In this document: one piece after another, positions 17,452 through 23,930 of the stretch | Layout of the letters: every line of letters begins with the position of its first letter | How positions within the stretch are numbered: the stretch's first letter is position 1 | Source of the DNA: Alphaproteobacteria bacterium SO-S41 | GTDB taxonomy: Bacteria; Pseudomonadota; Alphaproteobacteria; Micropepsales; Micropepsaceae | Assembly (NCBI GenBank): GCA_019670725.1 | Contig: AP024629.1 | Span: 992,001-1,056,000, forward strand | Length of the DNA stretch: 64,000 bases | Direction: 5' to 3' | Notes under the pieces: model-generated | The model's database searches: none | What the model was told of the DNA's origin: nothing | Seen by the model: the letters and a program-made list of their open reading frames with translations, nothing else | Program-made: the position numbers and the translations under genes

Positions 17452-18185
17452 GCCGCGCACACCGCGGCGTCGTCGTGGAAGGCCTCGCACATGCGGCGGG
17501 CTTCCAGCAGGTGCTCGGCGTTCAGCGCCTCGGCCGTCGCGCCCCATGCCACGCATTCGCGCGCCAGCAACAGGGTCTGGGGGAAGTGCGCCCTGACCGC
17601 CTCGTGATCGTGCAGCACGGCGATCACGGTGCGTCCTTCGCTCCCCCAACGCTGCAGGATGGCCAGCAGGTCGCTTGTCGTATGCTGGTCGATGGCGGCG
17701 AAGGGCTCGTCCAGCAGGATCACCTTCGCATCCTGCACCAGCACCCGCGCGAACAGCGCACGCTGCAGCTGGCCGCCGGACAGCGTGCCGACCGTGCGCG
17801 CCTCGAACCCGCCAAGCCCCACCGTCTCGATGGCGCGCAACACGCGGGCCATGTCCGCCTTGCCGATCGCGCCGAAGAGGCCCGCCGAGCGCCAGGCCCC
17901 GAGCGCCACGAGATCGAGCACCGTCATCGGAAATGTCCGGTCGATGGCGGCGAGCTGGGGGAGATAGGCGATATCGCGCCGTCTCACGCCGTCGAGCCGG
18001 ATGCGACCGGAAAGCGGCTTCAGCTCGCCCGCCAGCGCTTTCAGCAAGGTCGACTTGCCCGCCCCGTTCGGCCCGGCGATCGCGGTCAGCGAGCCCGGCG
18101 CGAAACTACCGGTCACGTGATGCACGGCGGGGTGGCGGCGATAGCCGAGGGTCAGATTGTCCAGCGAAACGACGGGCCCAACCAT
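17448..18185 (-). CDS. znuC: Zinc ABC transporter ATP-binding protein
   Basis: A 245-aa ABC ATPase: Walker A GPNGAGKST, Q-loop LPQLAAIDRTFP (typical for the Zn/Mn group), signature LSGGQLQRALFARVL, Walker B VILLDEPFAAID and the H-loop VLHDHE. The start ATG at 18185 lies two bases after the TGA of a newly called 49-aa gene; an upstream GTG-type extension to 18224 would overlap that gene and adds no conserved sequence. A C-terminal tail with Cys and His (ARRMCEAFHDDAAVCAA) could bind metal. It energises ZnuB. Confidence 0.92.
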   Translation of the reverse strand: MVGPVVSLDNLTLGYRRHPAVHHVTGSFAPGSLTAIAGPNGAGKSTLLKALAGELKPLSGRIRLDGVRRRDIAYLPQLAAIDRTFPMTVLDLVALGAWRSAGLFGAIGKADMARVLRAIETVGLGGFEARTVGTLSGGQLQRALFARVLVQDAKVILLDEPFAAIDQHTTSDLLAILQRWGSEGRTVIAVLHDHEAVRAHFPQTLLLARECVAWGATAEALNAEHLLEARRMCEAFHDDAAVCAA

Positions 18186-18187
18186 GG

Positions 18188-18337
18188 TCACACCCAGCCC
18201 AGCGCCCAGCCGACGCTCAGCCACAGCACGCCGGCGCTCAGCGCCACGATGCCGAGCCGCGTCACCGCGCTCGCCCGCAGCAGGGAAAACCCGGCGCGGG
18301 GCGCGTGGTGGTGATGGTGGACACGCCCATGAGCCAT
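18188..18337 (-). CDS. 49-aa His-rich single-span membrane peptide heading the zinc operon
   Basis: A small gene read from the raw sequence. ATG at 18337 opens a 49-codon frame ending TGA at 18188, two bases before the znuC ATG. The peptide has a histidine-rich N terminus (HGRVHHHHH, residues 3-11), an Arg-containing linker, and one hydrophobic helix (about residues 28-48, Leu/Val/Trp/Gly-rich). This is like a metal-gathering tail on a membrane anchor, comparable in design but not sequence to CbtB-type small subunits. No Shine-Dalgarno is seen; a perfect TATAAT at 18352-18347 places the transcript start only a few bases before the ATG. Function is inferred from context. Confidence 0.7.
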   Translation of the reverse strand: MAHGRVHHHHHAPRAGFSLLRASAVTRLGIVALSAGVLWLSVGWALGWV

Positions 18338-18339
18338 GA

Positions 18340-18374
18340 CTGTTACATTATATCAGTTGTCGCCCCGGCGCAAA
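18340..18374 (-). promoter_or_regulatory. Zinc operon promoter with Zur-like palindrome
   Basis: Reading leftward: a -35-like TTTGCG (18374-18369), a 16-bp spacer and the perfect -10 TATAAT (18352-18347). An imperfect 17-bp palindrome CTGATATAATGTAACAG (18356-18340) covers the -10, resembling alphaproteobacterial Zur boxes built on TGTTATAATATAACA. Zinc-bound Zur there would block transcription. The transcript start would fall within about 5 bases of the ATG at 18337, so the message is likely near-leaderless. Confidence 0.6.
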
Positions 18375-18572
18375 CCCGGCGGCGTTCTTGCGCTATGTGG
18401 ATAGTATTCCCATGCCCGGGGTAACGGGCAGGGGCAACCGAAATGAACAATGCCGCGGAATCAACGTTCGAATAGGGATGATGGGGTTCAAAGGCGGGTT
18501 GGGAGGCTGGATTCCTGCGGTCGCCATCGCCACATTGGGATTTGAACCTGCCAACAAGAAGGACGCCACGCC

Positions 18573-19235
18573 ATGCTCGGCCTGAAGCGCAAGAAGCTCG
18601 AACTCCCGACGCCCGAAGAAGCCCTGCCCGGCCGTACCGACCGCCAGATGCGTGTCGCCGACCAGCACACCGTGCTCGGCCACCCGCTGAAGGGCCCCTG
18701 GCCCGACGGCATCGAAACCGCGCTGTTCGGCCTTGGCTGTTTCTGGGGCGCCGAACGCAAGTTCTGGCAGCAGCCGGGCGTCTACTCGACCGCCGTCGGC
18801 TATCTCGGCGGCCACACCCCGAACGCGACCTATGAGGAGGTCTGCTCCGGCATGACCGGCCATAACGAGGTCGTGCTCGTCGCCTATGACCCCAAGGTCA
18901 TTTCCTACGGCCAGCTCCTCAAGGTCTTCTTCGAAAGCCATGACCCGACCCAGGGCATGCGCCAGGGCGGCGATATCGGCACGCAGTATCGCTCCGGCAT
19001 CTATACGCTGAACGACGAGCAGGCTGTGGCGGCCAACGAAGCCAAGGCGACCTACGGCGCCGCGTTGCGCGCCAAGGGCTTCGACGCCATCACGACCGAG
19101 GTGCTGCCCGCGCCGGACTTCTTCTATGCCGAGGACTACCACCAGCAATATCTCGACAAGGATCCGCAGGGCTATTGCGGCCTCGGCGGCACCGGCGTCG
19201 CCTGCCAGATCGGCACTGGCGTCGCGGCCGAATAG
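18573..19235 (+). CDS. msrA: Peptide-methionine (S)-S-oxide reductase
   Basis: A 220-aa MsrA that reduces methionine-S-sulfoxide in proteins. The catalytic cysteine is in [13 protein letters not shown]; the family blocks [26 protein letters not shown] and [22 protein letters not shown] are intact. The N terminus carries the 40-residue extension common in proteobacterial MsrA. Recycling Cys residues near the C terminus ([12 protein letters not shown]) are present. There is no obvious Shine-Dalgarno; ACGCC precedes the ATG. The 235 bases upstream are shared with the divergent zinc operon promoter and hold no other gene I can support. msrB is unlinked, at 61085. Confidence 0.95.
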   Translation: MLGLKRKKLELPTPEEALPGRTDRQMRVADQHTVLGHPLKGPWPDGIETALFGLGCFWGAERKFWQQPGVYSTAVGYLGGHTPNATYEEVCSGMTGHNEVVLVAYDPKVISYGQLLKVFFESHDPTQGMRQGGDIGTQYRSGIYTLNDEQAVAANEAKATYGAALRAKGFDAITTEVLPAPDFFYAEDYHQQYLDKDPQGYCGLGGTGVACQIGTGVAAE

Positions 19236-19252
19236 GCTTTACGGGCGGCCTC

Positions 19253-20770
19253 ATGTTCATTGACGGCCGCTCCCTTTCCACCAACGACCTGCCCGCTGTC
19301 GACATCGCGATCGTCGGCGCGGGCGCGGCGGGCATCACGCTCGCCCGCGCCCTCGCGGGCAGTGGCGCGAAGATCGCGCTGATCGAGAGCGGCGGGCTCG
19401 ACTGGGCCGAGGATGCGCAGGACCTCGCGGCCGGCGATCTCGGCGAGCAGACCTATGGCGCGCTCGACGCGGTGCGCCTGCGCCAGTTCGGCGGCACGAC
19501 GGGGCATTGGGGCGGCTGGTGCCGCGAGCTCGACGCGATCGACTTCGAGGCGCGCGACCACATCCCGTTCAGCGGCTGGCCGATCGCCAAGACGGATCTC
19601 GATCCCTACTACGTCGAGGCGCAGGACATCCTGCATCTCGGCACGGCCCGCTATCACGACAGCGAAGGCGTCGCGGCCGAGAACAAGGTGACACTCCCGG
19701 TCGCGCGCGATGCGGCGGTCGAACCGGTGCTGTTCGAATTCTCGCCGCCCATCCGCATGGGCGAGGTCTATCGCGACGAACTCGGCAATGGCCCCGTCGC
19801 GGTCTATCTCAACACGACGGTCGCGGACATCCGCGTCAGCGACGACAGGCGCAGCGTCACGACGCTCAGGCTCGCGCGCGACGGCGGGTCGCCGGTGGCG
19901 CTCGCCGCGCGCCATGTCGTGATCGCCTGCGGCGGCCTCTCCAACGCGCAGATCCTGCTCCAGTCGGATCAGCAGATGGCGGGCGGCGTCGGCAATGCGA
20001 ACGACCAGGTCGGGCGCTATTTCGCCGAACACCCGATCCTCATCGGCTATGCCGCGATCCTCTCGCTCGGCGATGCCGCGGGCGGGCCGTTCGCCTTCGC
20101 CGATATCGGCGCATCGGGCCGCCGCTACCGCCTCGCCTTCCAGCCGAGCGAGGCGACGCGCCGCCGCGAAAGCCGGCTCTCGACCCTGATTACGATCGAG
20201 CCGCCCGGCCCGACCTTCGATCCCGCGACGGGTCTCTTCGACCGCGCCGATGCGCGCTGGTTCGGTCCGCCCGAAACCATCCAGGCGATCGCCCAGCTCC
20301 AGGCCAAGGGCAAGGCGCGCATCCACATGCTGAATGCCGGACTGGAGACGCGGCCTAATCCCGATAGCCGGGTGTTGCTTTCCGCCGACCGCGACCGCTT
20401 CGGCCTCCGCCGCATTAAGCTCGACTGGCGGCTGACCGATAAGGACCTGGAAGACTATCTCGCCAATCTCGCGGACTTCGCGAAAGGACTCGCCAAGGCG
20501 GGCACGGCGGTGCTGCGCATCGCGCCCGACGCCCGTGAGCGCTTCCCGGGCGAGACCTCGTGGGGCAACCACCATATGGGCACGACGCGGATGGGGACCG
20601 ATCCCACGGTCAGCGTCTGCGACCGCGACTGCCGGGTCCACGGCCTGGCGAATCTGTGGATCGCGGGCTCCTCGGTCTATCCGACGCCGGGCGCGGCCAA
20701 TCCGACGCTGACCCTCGTCGCGCTGGCGCTGCGCCTCGCCGACAGGCTGAAGGCGGAGCTCGCGGCATGA
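19253..20770 (+). CDS. GMC-family FAD oxidoreductase, large subunit
   Basis: A 505-aa glucose-methanol-choline oxidoreductase. The FAD-binding GAGAAGITLARALAG stands near the N terminus, and the C-terminal GMC block contains NHHMGTTRMG (active His) and GAANPT (active Asn). The start at 19253 gives a proper Rossmann N terminus; the frame from 19175 lies within msrA. It has no signal peptide. Its stop overlaps the start of a Tat-signal small protein (ATGA), the arrangement seen in membrane-bound sugar dehydrogenases such as gluconate or fructose dehydrogenase, where the small subunit carries the large one out. The substrate is unknown, and no cytochrome subunit is adjacent. Confidence 0.87.
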   Translation: MFIDGRSLSTNDLPAVDIAIVGAGAAGITLARALAGSGAKIALIESGGLDWAEDAQDLAAGDLGEQTYGALDAVRLRQFGGTTGHWGGWCRELDAIDFEARDHIPFSGWPIAKTDLDPYYVEAQDILHLGTARYHDSEGVAAENKVTLPVARDAAVEPVLFEFSPPIRMGEVYRDELGNGPVAVYLNTTVADIRVSDDRRSVTTLRLARDGGSPVALAARHVVIACGGLSNAQILLQSDQQMAGGVGNANDQVGRYFAEHPILIGYAAILSLGDAAGGPFAFADIGASGRRYRLAFQPSEATRRRESRLSTLITIEPPGPTFDPATGLFDRADARWFGPPETIQAIAQLQAKGKARIHMLNAGLETRPNPDSRVLLSADRDRFGLRRIKLDWRLTDKDLEDYLANLADFAKGLAKAGTAVLRIAPDARERFPGETSWGNHHMGTTRMGTDPTVSVCDRDCRVHGLANLWIAGSSVYPTPGAANPTLTLVALALRLADRLKAELAA

Positions 20771-21144
20771 CCGACGCCGTCGCACGTTCCTCCCGCATCA
20801 CGCGGCGCACCTTCGGCGTCGCGTTTCTCGCCGGCGCTGCATGGGCCGGTGCCGAGACCTGGCCGCGCTGGGCGTTCTGGCAGGGCAGCGCAGGGGCCTC
20901 GGCGGCGGCCCTGAACGAGCTGCCGCAGGCCGCAGCGCTGAAGGCGTTGGGCGTGCGCGTGCTTGCCGCCACACCCGCGACGCGCGCTGAGATCGAAGCC
21001 AAGCTTGGCCCCCGCCTCGCCGAGGGCGGCTACGACGCTGCCGTGGCGCGCGACCAGGCGAACGGCAATCTCATCGCCGTCGACGGCTGGCTGATCGCAG
21101 AAACGACAACGCTCGCGGCCGGGTGGCTCGCGAGCGCTGCGTAG
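20767..21144 (+). CDS. Tat-exported small subunit of the GMC dehydrogenase (probable)
   Basis: A 125-aa protein starting with the ATG that overlaps the upstream stop. Residues 8-30 hold a twin-arginine signal (TRRTFGVAF followed by a hydrophobic stretch AGAAWAGA). The rest is an Ala-rich small domain without metal motifs, resembling gluconate-2-dehydrogenase subunit 3 proteins. It likely forms a complex with the GMC protein and escorts it through Tat. An open frame begins upstream at 20560 but lies within the large subunit gene. Identification rests on signal, size and position more than on sequence. Confidence 0.75.
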   Translation: MTDAVARSSRITRRTFGVAFLAGAAWAGAETWPRWAFWQGSAGASAAALNELPQAAALKALGVRVLAATPATRAEIEAKLGPRLAEGGYDAAVARDQANGNLIAVDGWLIAETTTLAAGWLASAA

Positions 21145-21159
21145 CTTGATTTCGCTGGA

Positions 21160-22443
21160 TTAGCGGAAGGTCGCGACGCTCGCGGGCTTGCCGCTGGGCA
21201 CGAAGGCCGTCTCGGTCGAACCGTTGGTGGTTTCGCCCTTGGCGACCAGCGCGGCGGCGGTGCCACCGAGATTGGCAGGCTTCGCGCTGGGGACGATCGT
21301 ATCGACATAGGTCGCGGCGGCGACGACGGCCGGGGCGGCGGGCTCGGCCGAGGCCATCGCCATCGGGGCGCTGACGCCGGCGGGCTTGGCGCCGGGGACG
21401 ATCGTGTCGACATAGGTCGGCGTCGCGGCGGCGACGGTCACCGGCGCTTCGACGGCGGCAACGGCCATCGGCGCGCTGACGGCGGCGGGCTTGGCGCCCG
21501 GGACGATCGTGTTGACGTAGACGGGCTTCGCCTCGGCGACCTCGGTCGCGGCGGCGCGCAGCGTGACCGTTTCCGGCTTCGCGGGCGGCACGATCTTGGC
21601 TTCGTAGGCGGCCGGAACGGCGGCGGCGACCACGACAGGCGCGGGGGCCGGGGTGGCGGCGGCAACGACGACCGGAGCCGCGACGACGGCGGCCGGCGCG
21701 GCCTTGGGCGTCGCGAAGCTCGCGTCGGCGTACTGGATGTTGGCGGTCAGCGACGACGGCACGTCGTTGAGGCTGGCATAGACGGTGGAATTGCCGTGGG
21801 CGGGGGCGTCGACGATGAAGCCTGAGACGCCGAGGGCGCGCTTGCCGTACATCGCGAGATTGGGGTGCCACACGACGACCTTCGACCAGTCGTTGTTGGC
21901 GGAGACGTCGAGGACGGGCTGGTCGAGATAGATCTGCCCGTTGCTCAGCCAGTTGGCGTGGTCGATGACGATCTGGCGCTTGTCGATGATCTTCGTGACA
22001 ACGGCGACATGGCCGCGGCGGGTCTGCATGACCATGACGGCGCCGACGGTCGGGGCCTTCACGCGGACGAAGTCGCCCGAGGCCTGGTTCCACCAGGTAT
22101 TGGCATTGCCGCGGATCGCCACGCCCGAACGCTCGCGGGCGAAGGGCACGCATTGCAGGCCGTGGCTGATCAGCACGGTTCGCGGCTGGATGTCGGCGGA
22201 GGCGAGCGTCGCGCTGGTCGGCGCGCCGGTGACCTTGATCTGGCGGATGTTGACGTCGAGCGCGGCGGTCACGCGATTGAGCGCGGCGGACGCGGGCACG
22301 ATTTCAGGCTGGCGTTCGGCCGCGGTCTGAACCGGGGCGACGGTCGGATAGCGCGAGGCGCTGATGTTGGAAGTCGAGCAGGCGGTCAGAGCAGATACCG
22401 CGCACAGTACGCTAGCGTGCGCGAGAATGCCTCGTGCCGTCAT
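21160..22443 (-). CDS. CHAP-domain lipoprotein with C-terminal VPxAKP repeats
   Basis: A 427-aa protein. A lipoprotein signal ends in SALTAC (Cys22). A CHAP amidase-like domain follows: Cys98 in LQCVPFARE, WW in ANTWWNQ, and His145 in GHVAVV with a downstream DHANW. Such enzymes cut peptidoglycan peptides. The C-terminal 170 residues are Ala/Val/Pro-rich and contain five copies of a short motif (IVPPAKP, IVPGAKP twice, IVPSAKP, FVPSGKP) spaced about 20-45 residues apart. The start at 22443 (ATG) is preferred to an upstream TTG. Its neighbour at 22625 is a paralogue lacking the tail. Confidence 0.85.
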   Translation of the reverse strand: MTARGILAHASVLCAVSALTACSTSNISASRYPTVAPVQTAAERQPEIVPASAALNRVTAALDVNIRQIKVTGAPTSATLASADIQPRTVLISHGLQCVPFARERSGVAIRGNANTWWNQASGDFVRVKAPTVGAVMVMQTRRGHVAVVTKIIDKRQIVIDHANWLSNGQIYLDQPVLDVSANNDWSKVVVWHPNLAMYGKRALGVSGFIVDAPAHGNSTVYASLNDVPSSLTANIQYADASFATPKAAPAAVVAAPVVVAAATPAPAPVVVAAAVPAAYEAKIVPPAKPETVTLRAAATEVAEAKPVYVNTIVPGAKPAAVSAPMAVAAVEAPVTVAAATPTYVDTIVPGAKPAGVSAPMAMASAEPAAPAVVAAATYVDTIVPSAKPANLGGTAAALVAKGETTNGSTETAFVPSGKPASVATFR

Positions 22444-22580
22444 GAACCCAGCCCCTAGATACTTGTCCCTAGGCAAATGGATGTTTCAGCTTGGCGGGAG
22501 CGTCAACTTAAATGTCGCGTAATGTTAGCAACAATTGCGGAACATGCGCTCTAAGTCATTGGTTCTGTTTGGGAATGTTT

Positions 22581-22602
22581 TTGGTTAAAATGTGATAACC
22601 AA
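22581..22602. promoter_or_regulatory. Perfect inverted repeat between the CHAP genes
   Basis: TTGGTTA (22581-22587) and TAACCAA (22596-22602) are perfect 7-bp arms separated by 8 bases, in an AT-rich 180-bp intergenic stretch that must hold the promoter of the downstream CHAP gene. No T run follows on either strand, so an operator is more likely than a terminator. Confidence 0.45.
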
Positions 22603-22624
22603 CACGGAACACAAACTGTTTCAG

Positions 22625-23152
22625 CTAGAAATGTCGGCCCGCGGAGCCCGCATATCGCAGATGCGGGATGATAAAGCCTTGCACGGTGTAGACTCGGGCA
22701 CCGTATTGGTGGCCCGGCGCGTACCACACCCGGACCGCCGACCAGTCATTGTCTTCGGACACGTCCACGACGGGCTGGTCGAGATAGACCTTGCCGTCAT
22801 TCAGCCAGTTCGCGTGGTCGACCACGATCTCGCGGTCCGAGACCACCCGGCGCACCACGGCGACATGGCCGCGGTCCGAGCGCTTGTAGCCGCGGAGGAC
22901 CATGACGGAGCCCTCTTCGGGCTCTTCCTCGCGGTCGTAGTCTTCCTTGCCGGCCTTGTCCCACCAGGTATGGGCGTCGCCATAGATCTCAACGCCCGAT
23001 TCCGCACGTGCGAAGGTGACGCACTGCATCTTGGTGCCCTTGTCGATGACCCGGGGGTCGGCAAAGCCCTCGTGAAACTCCGAGGTGCTGCCGCAGGCGG
23101 CGAGCAGCAGGCCGGCGGCCAGGAGGGCGAGTCGGGCGGCGATTTTCGACAT
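22625..23152 (-). CDS. CHAP-domain lipoprotein (short paralogue)
   Basis: A 175-aa lipoprotein. The signal ends LLLAAC (Cys20). The CHAP domain has Cys44 in MQCVTFARAESG, TWWDK, His96 in DRGHVAVV, and VDHANWLNDGKVYLDQPVVDV, closely matching the neighbouring long protein through this region. An acidic insert (YDREEEPEE) precedes the His block. It is a predicted peptidoglycan amidase/endopeptidase attached to a membrane. The two genes arose by tandem duplication and then diverged, since only the other carries the repeat tail. Confidence 0.87.
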   Translation of the reverse strand: MSKIAARLALLAAGLLLAACGSTSEFHEGFADPRVIDKGTKMQCVTFARAESGVEIYGDAHTWWDKAGKEDYDREEEPEEGSVMVLRGYKRSDRGHVAVVRRVVSDREIVVDHANWLNDGKVYLDQPVVDVSEDNDWSAVRVWYAPGHQYGARVYTVQGFIIPHLRYAGSAGRHF

Positions 23153-23233
23153 CGTGAAAGGGGTCCAGGAGCGTTCTGCTGACTGGAATTCTACCCATCA
23201 CCTCTTAAATATTGTTTTGCACCCCTGCTGGCC

Positions 23234-23276
23234 AAAACCGCGCTTCGGCGCGATAGTCCGGAGGCGGGGTTTTTTC
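23234..23276 (+). promoter_or_regulatory. Leader hairpin with T run just ahead of the lipoprotein gene
   Basis: A CGCGC-TTCG-GCGCG hairpin (23239-23252, UUCG loop) sits inside a possible outer stem AAAACC...GGGGTTTTTT (23234-23275), ending in six T residues 12 bases before the ATG at 23288. It looks like an intrinsic terminator within a 5' leader. No + strand gene ends nearby, so attenuation or insulation from antisense-side transcription is possible. Confidence 0.4.
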
Positions 23277-23287
23277 GGGAGATCGCC

Positions 23288-23833
23288 ATGATCCGTCACA
23301 CAGGTCTCGCAGCAGCGGCGGCACTCAGCCTCGCGCTGGGCGCGTGCGCCACGACGCCGCTTTACGCCCCCCAGGTCAGCGAACGCTCCGCGGGCTATGC
23401 CGAGCAGAAGCTCGACAACAACCAGTACCGCGTCAGCTTCACGGGCCGCCGCAGCACGTCGCGCGCCCGGGTCGAGGATGGCCTGATGCTGCGCGCCGCC
23501 GAAGTGACGCAGCAGTCCGGCTTCAGCCATTTCATCATCGCCACCCGCGAGACGGAGCAGGAGCGCACCGGGCCGCGCCGCACCTTCATGGGCGGGCCGG
23601 AGTTCTTCGGCATGTACGGCTTCGGTTATGGCCGCGGCCGCTACGGCTGGTACGACCCCTTCTGGTACAATGTCGGCTGGTACGACAACGACCGCTACGA
23701 CGACCGCTTCGTGGCAACCGCCGATATCGCGATGCTCAGCACGGCCGAGGCGCGGGGCAATCCGCAGGCGGTCGATGCCGCGGAAGTGATTGCCAATCTG
23801 CGCGACAAGGTCTCGCCGCCCGGCAAGCCGTAA
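23288..23833 (+). CDS. CC0125/CC1285-family lipoprotein
   Basis: A 181-aa outer-envelope lipoprotein. The signal ends LGAC (Cys20). The mature part contains YRVSFTGRRSTSRARVEDGLMLRAAEVTQQSGFSHF, characteristic of this alphaproteobacterial family, followed by a low-complexity Gly/Tyr/Trp-rich stretch (GMYGFGYGRGRYGWYDPFWY) and a C-terminal domain ending VIANLRDKV. GGGAGA precedes the ATG. The function of the family is unknown. A terminator-like hairpin lies directly upstream. Confidence 0.82.
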   Translation: MIRHTGLAAAAALSLALGACATTPLYAPQVSERSAGYAEQKLDNNQYRVSFTGRRSTSRARVEDGLMLRAAEVTQQSGFSHFIIATRETEQERTGPRRTFMGGPEFFGMYGFGYGRGRYGWYDPFWYNVGWYDNDRYDDRFVATADIAMLSTAEARGNPQAVDAAEVIANLRDKVSPPGKP

Positions 23834-23930
23834 TCCAGGTATCTGCATTCCTTGACGCCGCACCATCGCGGCGGCTTCTATCCACGCCAAGGCCGCAGGC
23901 GACCAGGCGCGGCGATCAGGGAGCGGCACC

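Noticed and set aside
18388-18585. 65-codon frame before msrA
   Set aside because: It overlaps the msrA start, has no ribosome site and no domain-like composition.
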